From: M3007 sp964539805
GTDB lineage: Bacteria; Bacteroidota; Bacteroidia; Chitinophagales; Saprospiraceae
DNA length: 14,426 bases
Direction of reading: 5' to 3'
Assembly: GCA_964539805.1 (NCBI GenBank)
Contig: CAZIKN010000137.1
Location: 1-14,426, forward strand
The notes beneath the pieces were generated by a model, which was not told the origin of the DNA, ran no database searches, and was given only the letters and a program-made list of their open reading frames with translations. Positions 1 through 8,650 of this stretch are shown here, piece by piece; the first letter of the stretch is position 1; every line of letters begins with the position of its first letter. The position numbers and the translations under genes were made by a program.

Positions 1-832
1 AAGGATTGAAGCGCAAGGCCTCCATGCTGGGCGAAATATCGGCCAGGGCCTGTTTTCTGAAATGGTTGGTTTTGTTGGCGCTTGCAAGATGGGGATTGTA
101 CTTTTCGGCTATGCTCCCCAGGGCCTCATCCAAGGCGTCCGCCGGCGCATCGGCCAAAAGGCGGACAAAGGTGTGTGCATCGTATTCGCCCCAGGCCTGT
201 GGCGTGCTCGCTGACGGGTTGGTGCTCATGTAAGTGCGCATGGAGACCATAACATCGCTCCGAAACTGCGTCTGTTTTTTGTAAGGCCGCAATACGCCCG
301 TCACCTTAAAACCACCATAAGTGGGGTGCCACAACACCCCTCCAACTGGCTCTGTGGTGCCGAAAAAACGCTCGGCGGCCTCGTGGCTTAATACGAGTTC
401 GTTTTGGGCCGTTGGGATCGTTCCCTTTGCCACACTAAAACCAAAAACATCAAAAAAGGATGGCTCTACGAACAAGGTGTTGACGCGCAGGGTCTTTACC
501 CCGCTGTTGAGTTCCCAGCCAAAAACCCGCACGACTTTGGTTGCTTTTTCTATAAAAGCGTAGTCGTTGTTCAGTGCATCTGCCAAGGGCACTGGGGAGG
601 AAGCATAATGGGTTACACCGCCGCCGCCTTGCTGCTCGTCGGTCAGGATGCGAAAAATGCGCGATGAAAAGGGGTGAAAGTTGTCAAATTCATAAGCTGC
701 GCGCAATTGCAACAAGGACAACAACGCAAAGGGAATGGCTATGCCTAATCCCATAATATTGAGGAATGAAAACAGTCGGTTTTTCCGAAGGTTTCGCCAG
801 GCGATTTTGAAGTATTCGTAGAGCATATTCAT
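1..832 (-). CDS. MacB/FtsX-family ABC transporter permease, N-terminal part (cut by window edge)
   Basis: Start of a fifth permease related to the four upstream paralogs; 277 codons are visible and the frame is open to base 2. I read the translation from the reverse complement. It begins MNMLYEYFKIAWRNLRKNR, followed by one membrane segment at about residues 21-42. A periplasmic MacB core domain follows, containing the family's 'A..FFGTTEPVG' signature at 152-164 and 'FKVTGVLR' at 175-182. The C-terminal FtsX membrane domains lie outside the window. The ATG at 832 was used; the ATG at 826 (MLYEYF) matches the MLY/MIY/MLI starts of the siblings equally well. It is separated from the preceding permease by 296 bp containing its own sigma-54-like promoter, so it probably heads a second transcript. 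Substrate cannot be told from sequence. Confidence 0.9.
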   Translation of the reverse strand, partial: MNMLYEYFKIAWRNLRKNRLFSFLNIMGLGIAIPFALLSLLQLRAAYEFDNFHPFSSRIFRILTDEQQGGGGVTHYASSPVPLADALNNDYAFIEKATKVVRVFGWELNSGVKTLRVNTLFVEPSFFDVFGFSVAKGTIPTAQNELVLSHEAAERFFGTTEPVGGVLWHPTYGGFKVTGVLRPYKKQTQFRSDVMVSMRTYMSTNPSASTPQAWGEYDAHTFVRLLADAPADALDEALGSIAEKYNPHLASANKTNHFRKQALADISPSMEALRFNP

Positions 833-952
833 CGTAAGTTTTAGGCTGTGCGTTTCTCGGTGCGCGTCATGAATTTCGAGTCAGTTTACGGATAACCGCT
901 GACCACAAAGCGAGCGAACCAAGGGCACGGTACACGAGGACAAAGATGTAGG

Positions 953-967
953 GCAAGCCTTATGCCA
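953..967 (-). promoter_or_regulatory. Sigma-54 (RpoN) type -24/-12 promoter
   Basis: Read on the minus strand, the site is TGGCATA-AGGC-TTGC against the sigma-54 consensus TGGCACG-N4-TTGC. The invariant GG and GC are present with the required 10 bp between them, and the -12 half matches fully. The predicted start of transcription is near 941, giving a leader of about 109 nt before the ATG at 832. The matching arrangement before the four-permease operon supports it. Activity is inferred from sequence only. Confidence 0.66.
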
Positions 968-1009
968 CCTTATAATAAATTGATATACAATATTTTGTGC
1001 TTTTAGAGG

Positions 1010-1045
1010 CGTCCATTTTCGGACAAAACAGTATGGATGCGGACA
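1010..1045 (-). promoter_or_regulatory. Putative enhancer-binding-protein site cluster (GGACA repeats)
   Basis: On the plus strand, GGACA occurs at 1021-1025 and 1041-1045. GTCC-N6-GGAC forms an inverted repeat at 1011-1024. The 17-bp block 1010-1026 matches 11117-11133 at 15 positions, and GGACAA starts 55 bp upstream of the -24 GG in both places. This position is reasonable for binding by an NtrC-class activator. The identity of the regulator is not known. Confidence 0.55.
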
Positions 1046-1128
1046 GCATGGTGAGCTGCCTGTGGATCATTTTCACAAAAATTGTGCGTGTCATGCGGAT
1101 GGAACGGTATATAGCGGCGCGTCCATCA

Positions 1129-3540
1129 CTATTCGCTTTTCAGCGAATGAGCCGGGTTTGCCAGTGCCGCCCGTACCGACTGCGCCCCCACCGTCAAAAA
1201 GGCGACCAAGAGGGCCAATGCACCTGCTCCAACAAACATCCACCATTGTAAATCAACACGATAGGCGAAATTGGAGAGCCATTTTTGCATAACATAACAG
1301 GCTAAAGGCGAAGCGATAAGGATGGCAAGTAGCACCAGGGTCAAAAAATCCTTGGTCAAAAGGCGGGTGATACCAGCCACGGATGCCCCCAATGTTTTGC
1401 GGATGCCAATTTCCTTAGTGCGCTGCACAGCATTCAGGTGCGACAGGCCAAACAGCCCAAGTCCACAGATCAGCAAAGCCAAAACAGCAGCAATGCCCAC
1501 CATGCTCTGCCAACGCTGTTCGCGGGCATATTCGCGGGCATTCAGGTCACTTATAAACTGGTACTCATATACTGAACCAGGCATGGCCTGGCGGTATATC
1601 TTTTCAAAAGTGGCTAAGCCCTCGGCGCTTTTTTCCCTGTTGATTTTCAGCCAAATGCCACTGTTTCGCCAGTTTTGCTGATAAAGTGCCAATGGCTGTA
1701 TGGGCTTGTGCAAAGATTCAAAATGAAAATCCGCCACCACGCCCACTATGGTATAGGGCATTGGGCCATCCGAATAGTCAGGATGGATTTTTACCGTGGC
1801 GCCAATGGGATTTTGAAGGCCAGCATCCCGCACAAACGTTTCGTTAACAAGTACTTCTCTGCTGTTGGGAGCCGAGAAATGATGGCCCGAACGCAAAGCA
1901 ATGTTCATAAGGGGAAGAAAATTGGGGTCAACGGATTGGTAAACGGCATTTACCGTTTGCCCGTTATGAAGCACGCTTTCCTTGCGCGTATTGCCAAACT
2001 CACAACCAAAGGAAATGCCTTCAAAACAACTGTGACGAGCCGTTTCGTTTTTTAAAAATTGTCGGATAGGCTCATAGTCCTGATCACCATTGATGTTGGT
2101 ACGAATGACATACGCTGCCTCATAGCCGAGGTCTTTGTTTTGCACAAAACGCATTTGGGCATAAAAAACCGTGGTGGCCACAGCCAATAAAAAGGCTAAG
2201 GAAAATTGCACTACGACCAATATTTTGCCCAAAAGCAGCTGCCGCGCAGGGCGGCTGCGGTTGTACAAGGTCTCCACAGGTTTGAAGGCCGACAATTGCC
2301 AGGCCGGGTAAATGCCTGCCAATGAAACGTTTATGAAAAAAACAAGTGCAAAGCCTGTCAATAGCTTCCAGTCAATGGCACCCGAAAGGCTGATTTTTTT
2401 ATCGGCCAACACATTAAAAACAGGCAAAACCATAAACAGTCCGAACAAGGCCAAAGCATAAGCCATGCCACAGAGCAGTGCCGATTCGCCCAAAAACTGG
2501 CCAAAAATACTGCTCCGACTGCTGCCGTTGAGCTTGCGGATGCCTACTTCTTTGGCCCGCGACAATGAGGTGGCTATACTGATGTTGACAAAATTGATGC
2601 TCGCCAGCAACAAAATAAAAAAGGCGATACCCAAGAACAACTGTGCATAAATGGGGCGGCTGCCATTAACAACCCCGCACTCGTTCCAAGCATTTTCAAC
2701 GCCATCAAGTGGCTCCAGATGCACATCCGCGATGTTTTGCAGGCCGTGTTTTATTTTTGGGTCATAGCCGGCGTCCTGGATTTCCGCGCTGGCATTTTGA
2801 TAAAAAATATCGTCCATTTTTTGGGTAATACCCTGGATGTCGGCACCATTTGACAACACAACAAAAGTACCCAGATAGCCCCCAACCCAGGTCTTGTCCT
2901 CAAATGACAATTGCATGAAGCGCATGGGGAGCAGGGCCTCGAACTGTATGGATGATTGTGGCGGCAGGCTTTTGGCCACGCCCGTTACAATCATTGGTTG
3001 TTTACCGAGCTTTTCGGCAGAAGGGTCGGCATCTAAGTGAAGCAATCGGCCAAGGGCATTCGTAGTGCCAAAAAATTTGAGGGCCGCTTCTTCGCTCAGC
3101 ACAATGGAATTGAGTTCCTTTAAGCAGCTGTTCGGGTCACCCTGCAACAATGGGAAAGTGAAGCTTTGGAAAAAATTGTCATCCGCAAAAAGCATTTGCA
3201 GTTTCAGGGCGCGATCTTCATGGCGGATATCACCTTTAATATCACCGCCCAGCAGCCTGGTTACGGCTTCAAGCTCCGGTATGGCGGCCCGGAAGGCAGG
3301 GCCATGTGCCTGACGGGTGCCGCCGGAGCGAACTAATCTGCCTGTCTCGCGATCAGTAACCGTTGTAGTGATACGGTAGAGTTGGGCCGATTTTTCGTGA
3401 AAATGATTGAAGCTGTGCTCGTCCTTCCAATACAAAACAGCCAATAACATGCACACCAAGCCGGTAGCCAGGCCAATGGCGTTGAGCAGGGTATATGTTT
3501 TTTGGCGGACTAAATGCCGAATAGCGGTTTGATATAACAT
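1129..3540 (-). CDS. MacB/FtsX-family ABC transporter permease, full length (fourth of the array)
   Basis: 803-residue inner-membrane permease with the duplicated layout typical of Bacteroidota: membrane segment (about 17-38), periplasmic MacB core domain (about 45-295, with 'FFGTTNALG' at 156-164), three FtsX segments (about 302-322, 355-378, 392-413), another segment (437-460), a second periplasmic domain (about 465-675, with 'GVVADFHFESL' at 600-610) and three final segments (680-702, 731-752, 765-788). Cytoplasmic motifs EVGIRKLNGSS (331-341) and KEIGIRKTLGAS (709-720) are where such permeases are expected to contact the ATPase. The first is less standard ('LNGSS') than in the siblings. 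It has no nucleotide-binding domain of its own. It lies 83 bp after the preceding permease and is probably the last gene of the four-gene operon. Its C-terminal DNA resembles the copies at 6086 and 8651 more than its direct neighbour. Substrate unknown. Confidence 0.93.
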   Translation of the reverse strand: MLYQTAIRHLVRQKTYTLLNAIGLATGLVCMLLAVLYWKDEHSFNHFHEKSAQLYRITTTVTDRETGRLVRSGGTRQAHGPAFRAAIPELEAVTRLLGGDIKGDIRHEDRALKLQMLFADDNFFQSFTFPLLQGDPNSCLKELNSIVLSEEAALKFFGTTNALGRLLHLDADPSAEKLGKQPMIVTGVAKSLPPQSSIQFEALLPMRFMQLSFEDKTWVGGYLGTFVVLSNGADIQGITQKMDDIFYQNASAEIQDAGYDPKIKHGLQNIADVHLEPLDGVENAWNECGVVNGSRPIYAQLFLGIAFFILLLASINFVNISIATSLSRAKEVGIRKLNGSSRSSIFGQFLGESALLCGMAYALALFGLFMVLPVFNVLADKKISLSGAIDWKLLTGFALVFFINVSLAGIYPAWQLSAFKPVETLYNRSRPARQLLLGKILVVVQFSLAFLLAVATTVFYAQMRFVQNKDLGYEAAYVIRTNINGDQDYEPIRQFLKNETARHSCFEGISFGCEFGNTRKESVLHNGQTVNAVYQSVDPNFLPLMNIALRSGHHFSAPNSREVLVNETFVRDAGLQNPIGATVKIHPDYSDGPMPYTIVGVVADFHFESLHKPIQPLALYQQNWRNSGIWLKINREKSAEGLATFEKIYRQAMPGSVYEYQFISDLNAREYAREQRWQSMVGIAAVLALLICGLGLFGLSHLNAVQRTKEIGIRKTLGASVAGITRLLTKDFLTLVLLAILIASPLACYVMQKWLSNFAYRVDLQWWMFVGAGALALLVAFLTVGAQSVRAALANPAHSLKSE

Positions 3541-3623
3541 TGTGCTGTATAGTCAACGCAAAGTGGTTTTGAACCTGCTCGCGTCTGTAAATCTCTAAAA
3601 ATCAGGTAAATCATTCCTTAACA

Positions 3624-6014
3624 TTATTCGCTTCTCAAAGACTTTACCGGATTTAGCAAGGCCGCCTTTACACTTTGCACGCCCACCGTCAGTACCGCAA
3701 TAGAAACGGTGGCCAAAAGCGACAGCATAAAGATACCCACGCCTAAGGAAATGCGGTAGGTGTAGTCCTGCAGCCATCCGTTCATGGCCCACCAGGCAAG
3801 CGGTGTAGAAAGCGCAAAAGCAGCCAGAATCAATTGAAAATATTCCTTGCCAAATAGCCAGAGTACGGATGAAATGCTTGCGCCAAGCGTTTTGCGGATC
3901 CCGATCTCCTTTCTTTTTCGAGCCACCATAAACGCCGCCAGGCCATACAAGCCAAGGCAACCAATAAAGACTGCAATACCCGCAAAAGCCCGCACAAGTT
4001 TCAAGATCACGGCTTCCTGCTCATAAAAACGAGCAATTTCATCATCCATGAAACGATTGTCATAAACAAATTCAGGGAAAATGCCCGTCCATGCTTTTTC
4101 AATGGCGGCAAGGGTAGGCACTGCATTTTGGAGCTGCATCCGAATGGCCGCAACTTCGTGGTTTTCTGCTGCACAGGTCAATACCTGTGGCGTAATGCCC
4201 TCGTGGAAGGATCGGTTGTGAAAGTTCCTGACTACGCCTACAATGGGGTAAACCCTGTGGTCAACGTCCAATATTTTGCCGATGATGTCATCAGGAGCAG
4301 CAAAACCTAATTTTTTCATCAGTTCCTCATTGACCAAAAATTCGCGTACCGTGTCAGAGGCTTGGAGGTTGCGCCCGGCAAGGAGTTTAAGGTCAAAGGT
4401 CTCGAGGTAATCCGCATCCACGAATTTCAAATTTACCGGATAAGGCTCATATTCAGCTTTGTTCTGTAAGCGTACCCCCGTTTGCCAATTGGCTTCCGAC
4501 GCGGGAGGCTGGAAGCAAAGGCTCACTTTTTCCACGCCTGCTATCTGTTGCAACTGCTGCTTTAGGGCTGATGTTTTGGCAAGATCAGATGAAGGCAAAT
4601 TAACGTTGACAATGCCTTCCCGATGGAAACCAAGATCGGCGTTTTGGGCGTATTCTAATTGGGCGGTCACCACCACGGCAGCTATGATCAATGCCTGTGA
4701 AATGGCAAATTGTGTACCTACCAAAATCCTGCGCAGCGAAAAACCGCCCGCCCGCACACTTTCTCCCATGCCACTTTTTAGGCTTTCCACAGGGCGGAAA
4801 CCCGACAAGGCCAAGCCCGGGTAGGCCCCTGCCAAAAATGCAACTACTACCATTAAAATGGCCAAAAAGCCATAGAGTGAGAGGTCTTTTTCAAAATCAA
4901 ATTGCAGTGTTGTGCCCGCAAGATTGTTCAAAAACGGCAAGCCAAGTCTTGCCAAAAACAAGCCAATCATCATAGAAAACGCCACTATTACCCCTGTTTC
5001 GGCCATAAATTGCCAGAAAAGTTGCCCCCTTGTGCTCCCCATTGTTTTCCGAACACCTACCTCGCGGGCACGTGTCATTGCCTGGGCCGTGGCCATATTG
5101 ACAAAGTTGACACAGGCCGTGATCAACAAGAACAACCCAATGAGCGCCAGTGCAATAATGTGTTTTTTATTGGTGCCAAACCCATAATCCTGATCAAAAT
5201 GAGCAGCCTGCATCGGCAGCGCATGATACCACCATTCACGCACCTCCGGATGGAAATATTTGTCGCGGAAAGCGGGAAAAGCTGCTTCCAAATTGGCCAC
5301 TGTGTAGCCCTCGCGGAAAAGTACAAAACAGTGTGTGCCGCCATGTATGCCGCCCCAATTCTTGACCATGCCATTAGTGGTGTCATTGGTCATCGTGGCC
5401 CAGGAGGTAAAAACCGAGCGCGATCCGAGGTCCGTGTTCTGAGGAAAATCACGCAGCACACCTACAACCCGGTAGTCCGTACGGTTATTGACCCTGAATG
5501 ATTTATTGATGGCCGCATCGGTGGAGCCAAAATATTTCTTCGCCATTTTTTCGGTCAAGAGTGCAGTTTGTGGTTGCCGAAAATCTTCAAGATTCCCTTT
5601 GATCAAGGGAAAATCAAATATCTCGAACAGTTCCGGCTCTACCATGGCGCGGGCCGTTTCTTCCTGGAACTTTACCGGAGCCTGCCCCTCCAATGCAATG
5701 GTTATCAGTGAGTTGTCCCGCCCGGAGAGCATGGCTGTTTTTTCCAAAAAAGCGTATTCCTGCCGCAGTGCAAGGCTCATGGGATAAGGCACGTTGTTTT
5801 CTTTGGTGACCCGTTCCTGACGGCTTTCCGTACCGATGATGGCTGCACGGCCTACATTTTGGTGAAAGTTGTCAAAACTGAAATGATGCCGTACGAGCAA
5901 AAAAATCAATACGCAACAGGCAATGCTGAGGCCGAGGCCAAGCGTGTTGAGTGCCGCGTAGCTGCGGTGCTTTTTGAGGCTTCTGATGGCGATGGTAAAA
6001 TAGTTGATAAGCAT
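3624..6014 (-). CDS. MacB/FtsX-family ABC transporter permease, full length (third of the array)
   Basis: 796-residue paralog. Membrane segments are expected at about 19-41, 285-307, 338-360, 380-403, 428-450, 674-697, 725-747 and 757-779. The two periplasmic MacB core domains lie between segments 1-2 and 5-6; 'KYFGST' is at 160-165. The cytoplasmic motifs are REVGVRKTMGS (317-327) and KEIGIRKTLGAS (702-713). It is the most divergent full-length copy: the second periplasmic domain has GVVRNFHNRSF (593-603) where the others have a (V/K)(A/K)DFHF(E/Q)(S/T)L version. The C-terminal stretch lacks the 'QWWMF.GAG' segment shared by the other three, although the tail VKSLRSE is kept. It sits 71 bp downstream of the preceding permease with no promoter I recognise, so cotranscription is likely. 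It lacks an ATPase domain, and its substrate is unknown. Confidence 0.93.
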   Translation of the reverse strand: MLINYFTIAIRSLKKHRSYAALNTLGLGLSIACCVLIFLLVRHHFSFDNFHQNVGRAAIIGTESRQERVTKENNVPYPMSLALRQEYAFLEKTAMLSGRDNSLITIALEGQAPVKFQEETARAMVEPELFEIFDFPLIKGNLEDFRQPQTALLTEKMAKKYFGSTDAAINKSFRVNNRTDYRVVGVLRDFPQNTDLGSRSVFTSWATMTNDTTNGMVKNWGGIHGGTHCFVLFREGYTVANLEAAFPAFRDKYFHPEVREWWYHALPMQAAHFDQDYGFGTNKKHIIALALIGLFLLITACVNFVNMATAQAMTRAREVGVRKTMGSTRGQLFWQFMAETGVIVAFSMMIGLFLARLGLPFLNNLAGTTLQFDFEKDLSLYGFLAILMVVVAFLAGAYPGLALSGFRPVESLKSGMGESVRAGGFSLRRILVGTQFAISQALIIAAVVVTAQLEYAQNADLGFHREGIVNVNLPSSDLAKTSALKQQLQQIAGVEKVSLCFQPPASEANWQTGVRLQNKAEYEPYPVNLKFVDADYLETFDLKLLAGRNLQASDTVREFLVNEELMKKLGFAAPDDIIGKILDVDHRVYPIVGVVRNFHNRSFHEGITPQVLTCAAENHEVAAIRMQLQNAVPTLAAIEKAWTGIFPEFVYDNRFMDDEIARFYEQEAVILKLVRAFAGIAVFIGCLGLYGLAAFMVARKRKEIGIRKTLGASISSVLWLFGKEYFQLILAAFALSTPLAWWAMNGWLQDYTYRISLGVGIFMLSLLATVSIAVLTVGVQSVKAALLNPVKSLRSE

Positions 6015-6085
6015 GTTATAGCAGGGTTTTTGTGATTTTAATGGGTTTTAGTGATTGTAAAGATCTCCGGGATTGATGATGAAAA

Positions 6086-8548
6086 CTATTCGCTTCTTAA
6101 ACTTTTCACGGGGTTGGCCAGCGCAGCCTTAATAGCCTGGCCTCCTATTGTCAAAAAGGCAATCCCGATGGCCAATATCCCTGCGCCTGCGAACATCCAC
6201 CATTGTATTTCGATACGATAGGCGAAATCTGCGAGCCATTTTTCCATAAAAAAGTAGGCCAGCGGGGAGGCAATGAGGATGGCGACGGCGACCAATTTCA
6301 CAAAATCCCGAACAAGAAGGTTTGTGACACTTGCCACGCTCGCGCCGAGCACTTTGCGGATGCCGATTTCCTTAACCCGCTGCTCGGCAGTATAGGTTGC
6401 CAAACCGAAAAGCCCCATGCAAGCGATGAAAATGGCAGCAAGGGCCGCCCAAATCAGCATAGTCTGCCGCTGGGTGTCCTCAGCGTAGAAGCGGGCCAAT
6501 TGTTCGTCCAGAAAATGGTGTTCCAGCGGATGTTCGGGGTCAACGGCGAGCAGGGCAGCCTCCATTTTTTTCAGGGTGCCGGGTATGTCGCCTGCCTCGA
6601 TGCGCGAAGTGAAATAATCTATGTTTTGCACCGGGTTGAACTGGTAGGCCAGCACCAGCGGGGCAATTTTTTCTCGAAGGGTCTGAAAATGAAAGTCTTT
6701 GACGATGCCCGTTACCCGCGCCCGGAACTTGACATTGCCGCGCAGCGGCTGAAAACTGCCATCGAGGGCCCGCTCCGGGATGTCCACCACCTGCCCGACG
6801 GCCTGCTTGAGGCCCAGCGCTTTGGCGGCGGTTTCGTTGAGCAGCACTGCCGATGTGTCTCCCGCGCCGCTGAAAAATTGGCCCTGTACGACTTCGATTT
6901 GGAAGGTATTGGCAAACTCCTCGTCCACGCCCAGCAGGTAGGCCACCTTGTGGTCGTCGGTGCTGCTTTCGGGGCGGATTTTTACGGTCGGGATGGTCTT
7001 CCACTCGCCCGGCACCCGCGACGTAACCGATACGTTTTTTACCCCCGGGATTTTGGAAAACTCAGCCTGCACGGTTTCTGCCCCCCGGCGCACCTTGCCA
7101 CTGTTGATGTCCACCACCACAAGCAGGTCTTTTTGGAAGCCCAAATCCTTGGAGTGGACATATTGCACCTGGCGATACAGCACGATGGTGGCCACAATGA
7201 GTACGATGGAGATGGTAAACTGTGACACGACCAGCGCACGGCGGAACGACAGGTCGCCCGCCCCCGTGATTTTCAGGTTCTTCAACAGCATGGCCGGGCT
7301 GAAGCGTGAGAGCACGAGTGCCGGATAAGTGCCGGACAAGAGGCCAGCCACCAGCAAGGCACCAAGACTGAAGAGCCAGATGCGCGGGTCAGTAGAGTGG
7401 TCAAGCGAAAGTTGTTTTTGGGTAAAACTGTTGAAGGCTGGCAGCAGCAGGTTAACCAACGCAACGGCAAGCACAAAGGAAATGCCCGTGACCGACAGGG
7501 CCTCGAACATAAACTGCCGCACTAAATGCCCTCGAAACGCGCCGCTGGCCTTGCGCACCCCGATTTCGCGGCGGCGGCTGGCGGCTTTGGCCGTCGTCAG
7601 GTTCATATAGTTGATGCAGGCGATGAGCAGCACGAAAAGGGCGACCGCGCCAAACACTTTCATGTAAAATAGCGAGCCGCTGCTCATGGTGGCCACGTTG
7701 GAGTTGCGCGCGCCGTCCACGATGCCTTCGGAGTAGAGGTGCATATCTTTCAGGGCTTGAAGGCTGTAAGCGACCGACTCGCCTTCCTCGAAGCGGGCGT
7801 GTTCGTACACTAACTTCGTCAACTTGGGTGCCACGAGCGCAGGGTCGGCTTTTTCGTTCAGCAGGGCGAAGGTCAGGAAGTCATTGGATGTCCAATCACG
7901 CGATGAGCCGCGCTGGAAATTCGTGTCCTGTTGCAAGGTGGCTTCCGATACCAGTAAGGGAAAATCAAAACTCGAATTGCGCGGGTGATTTTTCAAAACC
8001 GCTGTGACGCGAAGCGGGGCTTCCTGAAAATCCATGTGCAGGGTTTTCCCCACAACCTGTGTGCTGCCGAAGTACCGCTGGGCAAGTTCCGCTGTAACCG
8101 CAATGGCGTTAGGCTCTTTGAGGGCAGTGCGCGGGTCGCCCTGAACGGCCTCAAAATCAAATATTTCCATCAGCCCGTTATCGGCGATGGCCAGCACTTC
8201 GTGTACCCGGTAGTCGGGCCTTTCGGGGTTCATCAGATTGGCCCTGCCGAAGAAGGCGAGCCGGGCGGTGTTCTCTATTTCGCCGATGTTTTGCTTTGAG
8301 TCAGAAGCTAAGCGGTAACTGGTGCCAGCGATGCTCAGGTCTTCGGTCTTCGTTTTTCTGTGTTCGATGACGCGGTAGGTGCGCTCGGCCTGGGCGTGGT
8401 GCCGGTCGAAGGTCAGTTCGTCGAACAGGTAGAGGCTGAGCAAGAGGAAGCCCGTCAGACCGAAGCTGAGGCCCACGATGTTGAGTGCGGCATACAGCTT
8501 GTGGTGACGAAAATTGCGCAATACAAGTGTAAAATAATTATATATCAT
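6086..8548 (-). CDS. MacB/FtsX-family ABC transporter permease, full length (second of the array)
   Basis: 820-residue paralog if started at the ATG at 8548 (MIYNYFTLVLRNF). An in-frame ATG at 8584 would add 12 residues (MPNSFSPKHRKK). I prefer 8548 because all siblings begin MLY/MLI directly before the same amphipathic segment. Membrane segments are expected at about 21-42, 299-318, 350-372, 390-411, 436-458, 697-719, 748-768 and 783-805. Motifs are RYFGSTQVVGK (158-168), REIGVRKASGA (327-337), GIVKDFHFQTL (614-624) and KEIGIRKVLGAS (726-737). The gene seems richer in GC than its neighbours, with sampled 60-base lines of 48-67%. Its second FtsX domain shares exact 29- and 32-base tracts with the gene upstream. 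It is probably cotranscribed with that gene, starting 102 bp downstream of its end. Confidence 0.91.
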   Translation of the reverse strand: MIYNYFTLVLRNFRHHKLYAALNIVGLSFGLTGFLLLSLYLFDELTFDRHHAQAERTYRVIEHRKTKTEDLSIAGTSYRLASDSKQNIGEIENTARLAFFGRANLMNPERPDYRVHEVLAIADNGLMEIFDFEAVQGDPRTALKEPNAIAVTAELAQRYFGSTQVVGKTLHMDFQEAPLRVTAVLKNHPRNSSFDFPLLVSEATLQQDTNFQRGSSRDWTSNDFLTFALLNEKADPALVAPKLTKLVYEHARFEEGESVAYSLQALKDMHLYSEGIVDGARNSNVATMSSGSLFYMKVFGAVALFVLLIACINYMNLTTAKAASRRREIGVRKASGAFRGHLVRQFMFEALSVTGISFVLAVALVNLLLPAFNSFTQKQLSLDHSTDPRIWLFSLGALLVAGLLSGTYPALVLSRFSPAMLLKNLKITGAGDLSFRRALVVSQFTISIVLIVATIVLYRQVQYVHSKDLGFQKDLLVVVDINSGKVRRGAETVQAEFSKIPGVKNVSVTSRVPGEWKTIPTVKIRPESSTDDHKVAYLLGVDEEFANTFQIEVVQGQFFSGAGDTSAVLLNETAAKALGLKQAVGQVVDIPERALDGSFQPLRGNVKFRARVTGIVKDFHFQTLREKIAPLVLAYQFNPVQNIDYFTSRIEAGDIPGTLKKMEAALLAVDPEHPLEHHFLDEQLARFYAEDTQRQTMLIWAALAAIFIACMGLFGLATYTAEQRVKEIGIRKVLGASVASVTNLLVRDFVKLVAVAILIASPLAYFFMEKWLADFAYRIEIQWWMFAGAGILAIGIAFLTIGGQAIKAALANPVKSLRSE
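6231..6373 (-). repeat. DNA-level repeat of the permease C-terminal region (copy 1)
   Basis: Two tracts here are identical to the gene upstream: 29 bases (6231-6259, equal to 8796-8824) and 32 bases (6342-6373, equal to 8907-8938). They encode the last FtsX domain, including the EIGIRKVLGA motif. Identity at synonymous positions goes beyond protein conservation and suggests recent duplication or gene conversion. Confidence 0.8.
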
Positions 8549-8650
8549 TTTTTTGCGATGTTTGGGTGAAAACGAGTTCGGCAAATTTTGTATGTTGATT
8601 GGTTTGATGCTATCTTGAACGATTTACCTGCATTCGATCTACGGTCAGCA

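Larger units (their letters stand above)
833..1128 (-). promoter_or_regulatory. Intergenic regulatory region before the fifth permease
   Basis: This 296-bp gap is far longer than the 71-102 bp gaps inside the permease array. It holds a sigma-54-like promoter (953-967), an AT-rich stretch just upstream of it (about 968-1005), a GGACA-type upstream site cluster (1010-1045) and a short CACAA-AAA-TTGTG inverted repeat (1074-1086). I see no convincing coding sequence on either strand and no strong intrinsic terminator for the upstream operon. Confidence 0.6.

Noticed and set aside
1074..1086. CACAA-AAA-TTGTG inverted repeat as a terminator for the four-permease operon
   Set aside because: The stem is 5 bp and A/T-rich with a 3-base loop and no T-run after it on the minus strand. 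It may be chance or a minor protein site.
6203..7225. A 340-codon open frame on the plus strand
   Set aside because: It lies fully antisense to the second permease, whose protein has clear family motifs throughout. The plus-strand product shows no recognisable domain, and long antisense frames are expected in GC-rich coding DNA.
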